From the NCBI RefSeq assembly GCF_002727185.1, contig NZ_NIZW01000012.1, forward strand, positions 168,954-232,953: DNA of 64,000 nt, written 5' to 3'. This document shows, piece after piece, positions 1-8,462 of the stretch. How positions within the stretch are numbered: position 1 is the first letter of the stretch; every line of letters starts with the position of its first letter. Source of the DNA: Rhodopirellula bahusiensis (GTDB lineage Bacteria; Planctomycetota; Planctomycetia; Pirellulales; Pirellulaceae). Position numbers and translations under genes: made by a program. Under the pieces are notes generated by a model that was given only the letters and a program-made list of their open reading frames with translations, had not been told where the DNA came from and ran no database searches.

Positions 1-1
1 A

Positions 2-2287
2 ATCTTGATGCTGCAGGAAAAGACGTCGCGACTGTTTGAACAACTCATGATTTTCGCGTTGCTCAATTGCGTGGTCGCGGCAGTTTTCAATGATGCGTTT
101 GCCTATGCGATCTTCTTCATCCCGCTGGCGATCTGCGGTGGCATGGCCATCACCTTGCTCGCGGCTGACAACGTAGTCGAGCAATCCCAGTCACCAGACC
201 AGAACGCTAGCCTTGCGGCGCGTCCTTCAGCTTTAAACACGGAACCCGATCATTCCAATATCAAGTGGAACAACTCAGCCGCGGTGGATTCGTTTGCACG
301 AGCGGGCGTGAACCTGCCGTGGATGATCGGGGTGATTTTGTTCCCCGCGGTTCTACTGTTCTCCGCCTTGTTCTTCTTTGGCCTGCCAAGACGCGTGGAT
401 GCCTCTCGAGGCAGCTCGCAAGGCGTTGCCTTGGTTGGGTTCAGCGAGGAACTGCGTCTGGGCGCGATCCAGCAGATGCAACAGAGCACTCAACGTGCTT
501 TGCGAGTCGACTTGATCGATCGAGAAACCAAGAAACCTTACCCGGTCATCAATGATCTGTATCTTCGCGGGGCGGTGCTGGAACAATACATGGTCGAAGC
601 ATCGACAACCTGGCGAGCGACTTCGGTGTCCATGTCACCACCGCGGCCATTGCCTCCCGAATATGTTCCACAACGCGCCAGCGACTCAAACTTTTACGAC
701 CGTGTGAATGTTCGCATCGGATGCGAATCAATGAACACCGAGAAGCTTTTCGCGATCGCGCCGTATCACTGGTCTCCCGGCAGTGATGACTTGGTGGAAC
801 TCAGCGGAAAATGGACCTTCGCCCGTCGCAACACCTCCGGCGGATCAGTCTCCGCTGGCGCGTTGGGCACGCCGTGGTACCCGCCCGTCAAATATCACTT
901 CGGGACACACGCGTTTCGCAACGGTGCTCAAAGCCGATGGCTGGCGTATCAAACACCTATGCTCGAAAGGTCCGTCAAGCCAGACGAACCTTCGGCGGAT
1001 CTTACCGCCAACGACCTGAACTACATGGACCAGTTGCTTGAGTACCCTCAGGTCCTGATTCCCAGCGCCGAGATCTTGGCGAATTCACTCGTTGAAGACT
1101 TGCCAAGCAACAAAAAAACTGCCGCCGGGATCGCCGACGCTTTCGAGAAACACTTGGCGTTCAGCAGAGAATTTCGATACTCGCTGCAACCCAATCCATC
1201 GGCCACGGTGGGTGTTGATCCGATCGAACAATTCCTTTCAACCGACCGACGTGGTCACTGTCAATTTTTCGCGTCGGCGTTGGTGATGATGCTGCGTAGC
1301 CAGAACATCCCGGCTCGATTGGTTGTCGGCTATCACACCGACGAATTCAGCGAACTGGGCCAGTACTTCATCGTTCGACAAAACCACGCTCACGTTTGGG
1401 TCGAGGCATTGATCAATCGCGAGGACATCCCGGTCGGAACGTCGGTGTACGGGCAACCCGAGTCCGAATTCTATTGGCTGCGTTTGGATCCAACCCCGGG
1501 TGGCGGCGGAGTTGCCGGGGCCGAAGCCGGCAGCAACCAAATGCTCGATCTGGCACAGGATCTTTGGGACGACTACGTCATTGAAATGGATTCGAAACGC
1601 CAGGAGACCGCCCTGATGTCCACACCAGGGCTGGCTCCGATGACGGCCTCTTATCGATCATGGATCGACCGAACACGAGAACTCGCCATGCGAATCAACG
1701 CCGGCGATGTGGAAGGCCTCGGCGGAGGCAAACTATTCTCGTGGCAGGGTGCCGTGATAGCAATCGTGCTCGGCATCCTCGCATTGGTCGGCCTGAAAAT
1801 TCGCTTCCCACGTTGGTTGCGCAGCAAACTCGGCAAGAATGGCCAGCAAAAAGCCCCCCGGCCGACGATCCCGTTCTATGCCGAAGCACTCGATCTGCTT
1901 TCGAATCTTGGCATCGAACGACGACCAGGCCAAACGCCCGAAGAACTCACCCGGCAGCTTGCGGTTGCCAGCTCATCTTCTGGCTCCACCTCAACGCTGA
2001 ATTCAAACGAGCCGTCTTCTGCGGAACCGAATCAAAACGATGAACGTGTGCAGGCCCTCGGACCGATGCGTCGTTTGACCGACGCCTTTTACGCATTACG
2101 GTATGGTCAGGATTCAGCGGCACCTGGAGCAGCTCACCAAGCTTCCGGCGATAGCACTGCAAAGCCCCACGCGGATTCCACTTCGTCGGGTGCTTCCGCC
2201 AAATCGGACCCGGCCATTTCTTCGCGTCCTGACATCGAAGATGCACTGAACACCCTTCGCCAAATTGCAAAGCGTTCAACCTCATGA
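2..2287 (+). CDS. Transglutaminase-like (TgpA-type) membrane protein, 5' end outside window
   Basis: The reading frame is open to the left edge, so the true start probably lies upstream; the first in-window starts are TTG at 5 and ATG at 8. Two hydrophobic stretches near residues 12-52 and 104-128 look like the last helices of a DUF3488-type membrane region. The central domain has the transglutaminase-like triad: Cys near residue 419 in GHCQFFASAL, then His in QNHAHVWVEA and Asp in LRLDPTPGG. Another membrane helix lies near 580-597, followed by a low-complexity Ser/Thr-rich tail with a DUF4129-like segment. Family knowledge suggests a membrane-anchored extracytoplasmic protease or transglutaminase; the substrate is unknown. 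Its stop overlaps the cmk start by 4 nt (ATGA), so the two are translationally coupled. Confidence 0.85.
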   Translation: MLMLQEKTSRLFEQLMIFALLNCVVAAVFNDAFAYAIFFIPLAICGGMAITLLAADNVVEQSQSPDQNASLAARPSALNTEPDHSNIKWNNSAAVDSFARAGVNLPWMIGVILFPAVLLFSALFFFGLPRRVDASRGSSQGVALVGFSEELRLGAIQQMQQSTQRALRVDLIDRETKKPYPVINDLYLRGAVLEQYMVEASTTWRATSVSMSPPRPLPPEYVPQRASDSNFYDRVNVRIGCESMNTEKLFAIAPYHWSPGSDDLVELSGKWTFARRNTSGGSVSAGALGTPWYPPVKYHFGTHAFRNGAQSRWLAYQTPMLERSVKPDEPSADLTANDLNYMDQLLEYPQVLIPSAEILANSLVEDLPSNKKTAAGIADAFEKHLAFSREFRYSLQPNPSATVGVDPIEQFLSTDRRGHCQFFASALVMMLRSQNIPARLVVGYHTDEFSELGQYFIVRQNHAHVWVEALINREDIPVGTSVYGQPESEFYWLRLDPTPGGGGVAGAEAGSNQMLDLAQDLWDDYVIEMDSKRQETALMSTPGLAPMTASYRSWIDRTRELAMRINAGDVEGLGGGKLFSWQGAVIAIVLGILALVGLKIRFPRWLRSKLGKNGQQKAPRPTIPFYAEALDLLSNLGIERRPGQTPEELTRQLAVASSSSGSTSTLNSNEPSSAEPNQNDERVQALGPMRRLTDAFYALRYGQDSAAPGAAHQASGDSTAKPHADSTSSGASAKSDPAISSRPDIEDALNTLRQIAKRSTS

Positions 2288-2973
2288 TCATTACCATCGA
2301 CGGCCCAGCCGGAGCAGGCAAAAGCAGCATCGCAAGACGCGTCGCGAGCGAACTTGGATTTGAGTTCCTTGATACCGGAGCGATGTATCGCGCCGTGACT
2401 TGGGGCGTCATGCAGCGTGGAATCGCCTGGGATGACGTCGAAGCGTTGGTTCAATTTGCCGACGCGGCTTGCTTGGTTTGGCAAGACGATCGCATCTACC
2501 TCGACGACCAAGACATCTCCGAAGAAATTCGTACGCCACAGGTCACCAGCCACATTCGACACCTGGCGGACCCACCCAAAATTCGCGAACGGATCACAGC
2601 TCAACAACGACGCATCGCCACGGGTCGCGACATCGTGACCGAAGGGCGTGACCAAGGCACCGAGGTATTCCCCGATGCACACTGCAAGATTTTCCTGACT
2701 GCGTCACCAGAAGAACGTGCCCGACGCCGGCAACAACAACTCGCTCAAAACGGACGAGCGATGACGGTGGAAGAAATCTTGACCGCGCAGAACCAACGTG
2801 ATCTCGAAGACCGAATGCGTCCGGTCGGACGATTGCGAGCGGCCAGCGACGCAATCGTTCTCCAGACGGATGGCATGACTCCCGACGAAGTCCGCTTGGA
2901 AGTCCTGCGGTTGGTTCGCGAACGTCTGGAAGCCTCCGCAACCAACTCCGCTTCGGGCGGAACGTCCGCATGA
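2284..2973 (+). CDS. cmk: Cytidylate kinase
   Basis: Cytidylate kinase (229 aa) phosphorylates CMP/dCMP to the diphosphates in pyrimidine nucleotide salvage in the cytosol. The N-terminal P-loop IDGPAGAGKSS (residues 4-14), the downstream LDTGAMYRAVTWG and the C-terminal DLEDRMRPVGRL segment are hallmarks of Cmk, and the length is typical. It overlaps the preceding transglutaminase-like gene by 4 nt, and its own stop overlaps the start of the CinA-C gene by 4 nt, so three genes form one coupled operon. No unusual residue was noticed. Confidence 0.95.
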   Translation: MIITIDGPAGAGKSSIARRVASELGFEFLDTGAMYRAVTWGVMQRGIAWDDVEALVQFADAACLVWQDDRIYLDDQDISEEIRTPQVTSHIRHLADPPKIRERITAQQRRIATGRDIVTEGRDQGTEVFPDAHCKIFLTASPEERARRRQQQLAQNGRAMTVEEILTAQNQRDLEDRMRPVGRLRAASDAIVLQTDGMTPDEVRLEVLRLVRERLEASATNSASGGTSA

Positions 2974-3509
2974 CCGCCTCTGGTGATCAACTGACCGAGC
3001 CTAGTGATCCTCGCGTGGTTGCATCCAACTTGATCACGCAACTGAAACAATCGCAGCACCGTTTGATCCTGGCCGAAAGCTGCACCTGCGGCGCGGCCGC
3101 GGCCGCAATCGGAAGCGTCCCCGGTGCGTCCAACGTCTTTTGCGGCAGCGCGGTGACCTACCGAGAAACCACCAAGCAAGCGTGGCTGGGAATCACCGCA
3201 GCCGAATTGAAACAGCACACCGCCGAAAGCCAAGCCATCACGAACGCCATGGCAACCTCAGTTTTTGAGCGTACCCCCGACGCAACCATCTCCGCCGCCA
3301 TCACAGGCCACCTCGGTCCCGACGCTCCACCCGCAGTGAACGGCATCATCTTCATCGCCGTCCTTCAACGAGGTCGCGAACTCGAGCCGCAACGACTCGT
3401 CCTTCGCAGCTCCACCCGCCAGTCCCGACAAGCTGAAGCAACCGCCAACCTCCTCATTGCAATCCAACGCCATTTGTCGTTGCCTGGACACATCCCGGTC
3501 AACGAATAG
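2970..3509 (+). CDS. pncC: CinA C-terminal domain protein (nicotinamide-nucleotide amidohydrolase PncC)
   Basis: This 179-aa protein consists only of the CinA C-terminal domain, the PncC form that deamidates NMN in pyridine nucleotide recycling. Diagnostic segments are LAESCTCGAAAAAIGSVPGAS near residues 32-52, then the FCGSAVTYRE and SAAITGHLGPD motifs. The N-terminal MoCF-like domain of full-length CinA is absent, as is common for stand-alone PncC. It overlaps cmk by 4 nt. It converges on the GNAT gene with only 21 nt between the two stop codons and no evident terminator hairpin. Confidence 0.88.
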   Translation: MTASGDQLTEPSDPRVVASNLITQLKQSQHRLILAESCTCGAAAAAIGSVPGASNVFCGSAVTYRETTKQAWLGITAAELKQHTAESQAITNAMATSVFERTPDATISAAITGHLGPDAPPAVNGIIFIAVLQRGRELEPQRLVLRSSTRQSRQAEATANLLIAIQRHLSLPGHIPVNE

Positions 3510-3530
3510 CTGCTTCCCGATGACTCCTGC

Positions 3531-4058
3531 TTAGCGAAGCCGATGCTTCATCACTCGAAGCCCTGGGCCTCGGGTAACAACAGGAATCAGCTCAAAGTCA
3601 AAGCGTGCATAAAGCTTCACTGCCGCTTCGTTGGTTTCATCCACTAACAGCAACAAGTATTCAGCCGGTTTCTTACGTTCACAATTGAGCTGATGTGCTT
3701 CAGAGATCAGATGATTCATGATTTGACGTGAGTATCGCCACTGCGCGTCCGGAGGCTGACCCTGAAACCGCTGGTCAATTCCCAGCATCGGAATGTAAAG
3801 CAGACTCGCATAACCACCGTCGGGCAATGGCCAACGCCACCGGACAGTCCCCACGGAACCGTAACCGACTACCTGGCCAGTCGCGTTTCGAAAGATCCAA
3901 ACCTTGGTGCCATAGTTCGCGATGGACTCCATCGCGTCTGGCCCGAGAATCCACTCCGTGCAATATCGTCCGTGCTTGGTGTCACCACAAGAGAAGCCGA
4001 CCAAGTCAACTTGGTCGGCTTCACAGAATTCGTCGGCATAAAGTTGGAACTCACTCAC
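3531..4058 (-). CDS. GNAT-family N-acetyltransferase (possible toxin or effector)
   Basis: A 175-aa acetyltransferase if the GTG at 4058 is the start; an ATG at 4130 in the same frame would run 80 nt into the upstream gene. The GTG gives an 8-nt overlap (GTGAGTGA) with the HTH gene stop, which looks like translational coupling. GNAT features: the LLYIPMLGIDQRFQGQ core strand and acetyl-CoA loop, then the C-terminal LLLLVDETNEAAVKLYARFDF segment (the N..A..LY..GF-type motif). It is the last gene of a three-gene minus-strand operon behind an XRE-type regulator. That context resembles GNAT/DNA-binding toxin-antitoxin pairs, but a metabolic or modifying acetyltransferase is equally possible. Confidence 0.75.
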   Translation of the reverse strand: MSEFQLYADEFCEADQVDLVGFSCGDTKHGRYCTEWILGPDAMESIANYGTKVWIFRNATGQVVGYGSVGTVRWRWPLPDGGYASLLYIPMLGIDQRFQGQPPDAQWRYSRQIMNHLISEAHQLNCERKKPAEYLLLLVDETNEAAVKLYARFDFELIPVVTRGPGLRVMKHRLR

Positions 4059-4752
4059 CGTTTTGCTTTGCTTCCTTCCATGAAGGCAAACGCTTGCCGC
4101 GACTGGCCGATTGAGACTGCGAGTCATCACGCAAAGCGTTCGCCATTTCTTCGCTCATCACTTGCCCATCGCGACCAAAATCGACAACGGAATCCAAGTA
4201 ATCAACGACTTCAATGTCCGGCCACAATTCGCGTATATCAACCTGCAACGCGACTGCAATCTTCTCAAGCGTTACACGCTGCGGGCGACACTTACGATTC
4301 AGCATCTGAGAGATCGCTGGCTGGGTGCATTCGATACGTTCGGCAAGTTGTTTTTGAGTGATGTGCTTGGCCTTCATGATTGCTCGAAGTCGATCAGCGA
4401 ACTGAGCCTCTTGTGAATCCATCTTCTCGACTTCGGCTTGCAGAACAGGAAACTTCTCTGCGGCCCCCGCTTCGGACTGCGCAAGGTCCATGCCGTAGCG
4501 GCCCTCTGTGTCGGGCAACAAACGAAACTGATCCAACAGCGTGTGCCATGCTCGGCCCTTGTCACCAGAAAGAGACTCAGGGTCTTCAATGATCGCCATC
4601 AGCCGTTCCGAATTGGCCCGAAGCTGATCGCTGCACTCGGTCAGCGCAGCAATGAACGCTTGCTGTTGGGTCCCGTGCAGCGAAAGGATCATCCGCATCA
4701 GAGACGTGTTCGTGTTTTCGAGTGGCGCGTCGGGAGTTTCAGTTGTGCTCAT
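4051..4752 (-). CDS. XRE-family HTH transcriptional regulator
   Basis: A 233-aa cytoplasmic protein with a clear HTH_3/Cro-C1 domain at about residues 118-178 (FADRLRAIMKAKHITQKQLA onward, with ECTQPAISQMLNR as the recognition-helix region). The N-terminal 115 residues are mainly helical and match no family I recognise. The C-terminal tail is Ser/Lys-rich. It starts with an ATGA overlap on the upstream 103-aa gene and overlaps the downstream GNAT gene, so it sits in the middle of a coupled trio. Autoregulation of the trio, and possibly of the divergent ABC-3C operon, is a reasonable inference. No operator was identified with confidence. Confidence 0.85.
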   Translation of the reverse strand: MSTTETPDAPLENTNTSLMRMILSLHGTQQQAFIAALTECSDQLRANSERLMAIIEDPESLSGDKGRAWHTLLDQFRLLPDTEGRYGMDLAQSEAGAAEKFPVLQAEVEKMDSQEAQFADRLRAIMKAKHITQKQLAERIECTQPAISQMLNRKCRPQRVTLEKIAVALQVDIRELWPDIEVVDYLDSVVDFGRDGQVMSEEMANALRDDSQSQSASRGKRLPSWKEAKQNGE

Positions 4753-5060
4753 GATGTCGTCTCCACTTCAGGCAATCCAAACGGGTTGTCGTGGCGAATG
4801 TGCATCCGCTCCAGCGCGACGTTCAATCGCATCTGACGGATTTCAATCAAAATGTCGGTCACTGGTTCGCCAATTCGGCGAACGTTGTGGTCAAACACAC
4901 GATCCTCACCAGGCTCCCACCACTGCAACTTCAACGCCTTCCGCCGCAATCGTGCTCGCCCAGTCAGGCGTGGCAAGATCCCATGGGCATCACGGAAAGC
5001 AGACAAACAAATCCGCACTTCGTGCCGCGGAGGAATTTCAGGAGGTCGCAAATCTTCCAT
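4749..5060 (-). CDS. Conserved-looking hypothetical protein, first gene of the HTH/GNAT trio
   Basis: A 103-aa protein starting MEDLRPPEIPPRHEV. The open frame extends to 5288, but the extension has no recognisable feature and the ATG at 5060 follows an A+T-rich, promoter-like stretch. The sequence is Arg-rich with a LQWWEPGEDRVFDHNVRRIG core, no membrane segment and no motif I recognise. Its stop overlaps the XRE regulator start by 4 nt. The position ahead of a regulator and an acetyltransferase suggests a third partner of the same module, but no function can be assigned. Confidence 0.65.
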   Translation of the reverse strand: MEDLRPPEIPPRHEVRICLSAFRDAHGILPRLTGRARLRRKALKLQWWEPGEDRVFDHNVRRIGEPVTDILIEIRQMRLNVALERMHIRHDNPFGLPEVETTS

Positions 5061-5075
5061 CGGCTTGATATAACA

Positions 5076-5104
5076 AAAATATAAGATGAAGTTCCGTTTG
5101 GCAA
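5076..5104 (-). promoter_or_regulatory. Possible sigma70-like promoter of the HTH/GNAT trio
   Basis: Read on the minus strand, TTGCCA (5104-5099) and TATTTT (5081-5076) are separated by 17 nt, within an A+T-rich stretch that stands out from its surroundings. It would place the transcript start only a few bases before the ATG at 5060. The match to consensus is weak, and planctomycete promoters are poorly defined. Confidence 0.3.
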
Positions 5105-5323
5105 GGTGTTTTTCCGCCTTTTGCAATGAACTCGCCGTCGCGATAGCAGTTACAGCGAAGAATTTGCTCGAATGCGAGTTGGCTGAACGGCTAGTCAGTC
5201 GCGGAATCTTAGAAACGTGTCGCTTTGTAAGAGGCAGACCGGCAATGCACAGCGACAGCGGCTGGTTGACCAGTGGTGTCAGCCGCAAGCCTCAAGATGA
5301 GTTCATGAACCAGGAATCACTCG

Positions 5324-6235
5324 ATGGATCGTTATCAACGAAACTACCTCCGACTGATGGCACGAGATGACTATCGGGAAAAGAAACGACAGGTGTTTCA
5401 AGATTGGGTTGGGCAATTGTTGAAGAAAGCGCTCAAAGGTGACTACGAGAATATCCGTCTAACGCAGGGCGACGGCGGCTTAGACGGAATCATCCTAAGC
5501 GAGTCGGCTGTCGTCGCTGTGTTCGCACCGCGAAGGGCCACGCAATCTGAACTGGAGAAGAAGATTGCGTCCGACTTCGCAGCGGCAGAACAAACCCTGA
5601 AGGAACGTAAGGTCGTATTGAAAAAATTGGTTTTTGTCCACAACGATGAGGGGCTGACCAAGGGTGTGGGGACGCTGATGATGCAGCTTCAGCAAGACAA
5701 GCCGGGAGTGAAGATCGAAATCTGGACGTTTGAAAACCTCTGGACACTGATGCAATCGCTTTCCGAAGATGAGATCCAGGACCTGCTTGGCCTGGCCCCA
5801 ACCTCCCAAATGTTAGAGAAACTGGAGATGCCTTCGATTCGGGAGGTGATCGAACATCTGGTGTCCGTTCAAGCCGAACCGCCCGCAGTGGGAGAGCTGA
5901 CAATACCTGACCCCGGCAAGCTGCAATACAATGAACTGAGTGAAACGTGTCGGGATTTGCTTCGTGTTGGCCGTTCCAAGCACGCTTTAGTAGCACGCTA
6001 CTTGGAAGGGATGACGGATTTGCGGACTGGCGAGGCAATCGCCGAAGGATTCCGCCGGAAATACGCGTCCTGCCGAGCGGGCGGGATGCTGCCGGATGAC
6101 ACCTTCGAGACACTGTGGCATTTCGCTGGCGGTGACCACTTCACGACACCATTCCAGCATGCGGCGGTCACTGCCGTGCTGTCCCACTTTTTCCACACCT
6201 GCGACATCTTTGAAAACGCACGCGATTCCTCATGA
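5324..6235 (+). CDS. ABC-3C system effector: nuclease-like N-terminus fused to ABC-3C C-terminal domain
   Basis: A 303-aa protein, first gene of a coupled three-gene operon and preceded by AGGAA seven bases before the ATG. Residues 20-75 (FQDWVGQLLKKAL, then QGDGGLDGIILSESAVVAVF) resemble the PD-(D/E)XK-like start of ABC-three-component effectors, with Asp50 and Asp54 in the GDGGLDG turn; the usual catalytic Lys on the next strand is not obvious. About residues 190-300 are helical and match the C-terminal domain shared by these effectors (YLEGMTDLRTGEAIAEGFRR and DTFETLWHFA segments). ABC-3C systems were predicted by comparative genomics to be conflict systems in which an ATPase gates a toxic effector. 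Which molecule is attacked is unknown here. Confidence 0.8.
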   Translation: MDRYQRNYLRLMARDDYREKKRQVFQDWVGQLLKKALKGDYENIRLTQGDGGLDGIILSESAVVAVFAPRRATQSELEKKIASDFAAAEQTLKERKVVLKKLVFVHNDEGLTKGVGTLMMQLQQDKPGVKIEIWTFENLWTLMQSLSEDEIQDLLGLAPTSQMLEKLEMPSIREVIEHLVSVQAEPPAVGELTIPDPGKLQYNELSETCRDLLRVGRSKHALVARYLEGMTDLRTGEAIAEGFRRKYASCRAGGMLPDDTFETLWHFAGGDHFTTPFQHAAVTAVLSHFFHTCDIFENARDSS

Positions 6236-6477
6236 TCCTTCCAACGAAACATCTGCCGACCGAACGTTCGCTGATTGCAATTGGCGCAGACATTGTTGGT
6301 CTATTGGATGAACCAAAATCGGTTTCCAAGCTTTGGCTGGATTTTCAGAAACTGAATGAGCAACGGAATCTGCGTCTAACTTTCGATTGGTTCACCTTGG
6401 CTATCGCGATGCTCTACGCAATTGACGCGGTTGAGCAATCGGATCATCGCCTGCTCCGGCGCGAGGTGACGCAGTGA
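6232..6477 (+). CDS. ABC-3C system middle component (MC6-like)
   Basis: An 81-aa protein overlapping the effector stop by 4 nt and the ATPase start by 4 nt. The opening MILPTKHLPTERSLIAIGAD, the central SVSKLWLDFQ and the TFDWFTLAIAMLYAIDAVE segment match the small adaptor called middle component 6 in ABC-three-component systems, including its typical length of about 80 residues. Family knowledge makes it a bridge between the effector and the SMC-like ATPase. The strict overlap with both neighbours supports production in fixed ratio. Confidence 0.8.
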   Translation: MILPTKHLPTERSLIAIGADIVGLLDEPKSVSKLWLDFQKLNEQRNLRLTFDWFTLAIAMLYAIDAVEQSDHRLLRREVTQ

Positions 6478-8225
6478 TCCATCAAGTGACCAGCTCACTG
6501 GACACTTTCAAGTCCATTCGCCTGAAACCAGGGCTAAACTTGATCGTTGCAGAGAAGAGCAAGGGAGCGACTGAACGACAGACGCGAAATGGTTCGGGAA
6601 AAACAAGTCTCGTTCGAATCATCGACTTCTTGCTAGGGTCAAAATGCGATGGCGATTCAATTTTTCGATCGCAGTCGCTCGCGGACGAACAATTCACATT
6701 GTCTTTTGACCTCGGTGGTCACCGTACTTCAGCAACTCGTACGGGCAACGAAAAGAACCGAATCGTTGTTGACGGGGTGTACGATGATTGGCCGATCGAG
6801 CCGAAACTCCACAAGGAAAGCGGAGAGTATCGGATCAGTAAGACGAACTGGTGCAGTGTCCTCGGATCGCTGATGTTCGATTTGCCGGTTGATATCGAAT
6901 CCTACGGGCCGACCTTTCGCGCCATGATCTCTTATTTCGTCCGACGCGAATCGAGCGGTGCTTTCCAAGAGGCTCAGAAGCAATCTTCTCAACAGCAGAA
7001 CTGGGATGTCCAAACCAATCTTTCCTATTTATTCGGGCTCGATTGGGAAATCCCGCACGCCTTGCAACAGGTACGTTTGAAAGAAAAGTCTCTTGCGACA
7101 TTGAGGAAGGAAGCGAAAGGCGGTGCATTGGGCGCGCTAATCGGAAACATTGGTGAGTTGCGTACTCGCTTGGCGGTTGCTGAAAAAGAAGCGAACCGAT
7201 TGAAATCGGAGCTAGAGGGATTTCAGGTCCTGCCGGAGTATCACGAACTTGAAAAAGAAGCCTCAGCGCTTGCGATCCGTATCTCCGAGTTGACAAGTGA
7301 GAATACGCTCGACCTGGAACGAGTGGAGTCGCTGACAAGCCAATTGGAGGTGGAACGATCAACCGATGACTCCTTGCTAGAAAGCGTTTACCGCGAGGTT
7401 GGGATTGTACTTCCAGAATTGGTAACCAAACGCTTGGACGATGTGAGAAAATTTCATGCGGCGATCATTCAAAATCGACGCATCCACCTTCAGAGCGAAA
7501 TCGACGACGCAAAGGCTTCAATTGATCGTCGTGATGCCGAGAAAGAACAACTGGATGATCGTCGCCTCGAAATCATGACGACCTTAAATAGCCATGGAGC
7601 CCTTGATCAATTCTCGAAGCTGCAGGAGGAATTGTCTCGCCAGCAGGCAACAGTTGAAGAACTGAAGAAGAAGGTCGCATTGGCGAGACAGCTTGATTCC
7701 GAAACGACCGAACTGACGATCGAACGAGCGAAGATCAAGCAGCGTCTTACGACGGACCTCGACGAGAAAGCTGATACACTCAACGACTCGATTGTGATCT
7801 TCGAGGAATTCTCGAAGCTGATTTCAGACCACGAAGGAAGTCTCGTCATCGAACCGAAGGAAAATGGCCCTGAATTCGCGGTCAACGTCGAGGGCAAAGA
7901 GAGCAAGGGAATTCGTAGTATGCAAATCTTCTGCTTCGATATGACGCTTGCAGTGCTTTGGTCGAAGCGAAATGCGGGGCCAGGTTTCCTGGTTCACGAC
8001 AGTCATTTGTTTGATGGAATGGACAGTCGACAGGTTGCTCGTGCCATCGAAATCGGAGCCAGTCAGTCCAAACAGCATGGCTTCCAATACATAATTTGCA
8101 TTAACTCCGACCAGCTGGAAGCAGCGGAATTCGCAAACGAATTCGATCCCGCACCATACCGAAACTCAGTTGAGATCACTGACGCATCGGAGACAGGTGG
8201 GCTCTTTGGAATGAGGATCAAGTGA
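6474..8225 (+). CDS. ABC-3C system SMC-like ATPase (DUF2326)
   Basis: A 583-aa Rad50/SMC-like ATPase. Walker A is NGSGKTSLVRII at residues 39-50. A long Glu/Lys/Leu-rich coiled coil runs from about 200 to 430. The C-terminal half-domain carries the Walker-B-like GFLVHDSHLFDGMDSRQ at about 504-520, the DUF2326 signature. It ends an overlapping trio with the MC6-like protein and the nuclease-like effector, which is the full ABC-three-component gene set. Such ATPases are thought to sense foreign nucleic acid or a nucleoprotein state and release the effector. A housekeeping SMC-type repair role is less likely because of the partners. Confidence 0.88.
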   Translation: MIHQVTSSLDTFKSIRLKPGLNLIVAEKSKGATERQTRNGSGKTSLVRIIDFLLGSKCDGDSIFRSQSLADEQFTLSFDLGGHRTSATRTGNEKNRIVVDGVYDDWPIEPKLHKESGEYRISKTNWCSVLGSLMFDLPVDIESYGPTFRAMISYFVRRESSGAFQEAQKQSSQQQNWDVQTNLSYLFGLDWEIPHALQQVRLKEKSLATLRKEAKGGALGALIGNIGELRTRLAVAEKEANRLKSELEGFQVLPEYHELEKEASALAIRISELTSENTLDLERVESLTSQLEVERSTDDSLLESVYREVGIVLPELVTKRLDDVRKFHAAIIQNRRIHLQSEIDDAKASIDRRDAEKEQLDDRRLEIMTTLNSHGALDQFSKLQEELSRQQATVEELKKKVALARQLDSETTELTIERAKIKQRLTTDLDEKADTLNDSIVIFEEFSKLISDHEGSLVIEPKENGPEFAVNVEGKESKGIRSMQIFCFDMTLAVLWSKRNAGPGFLVHDSHLFDGMDSRQVARAIEIGASQSKQHGFQYIICINSDQLEAAEFANEFDPAPYRNSVEITDASETGGLFGMRIK

Positions 8226-8462
8226 AAGTGCTTTGCAGCTCGACTGTCGGATGGAGCGGAAATTGGAAACCTCGCTACGAGCGTGAAACCAGTTCAACCA
8301 GGTCTCACGTAAATTTCGACCACCGTTTCGGCAGAACAGCCAAAAGTCCAGGGCACATGTTCGAACAATGAATGGCATTCCTGAGACGACCCGTTGAATC
8401 GCTTTCGGCTGACGCGGCCATCCTTCATGCCAACGAGCGTCCGGAGTTTGCTCAGACGTCGT

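Noticed and set aside
4059..4130. Longer start for the GNAT gene
   Set aside because: It would overlap the regulator gene by 80 nt, and GTG 4058 gives normal coupled spacing.
5086..5370. 94-aa ORF in the divergent promoter region before the ABC-3C effector
   Set aside because: It overlaps the effector start in another frame, has no family features and sits where the promoters are expected.
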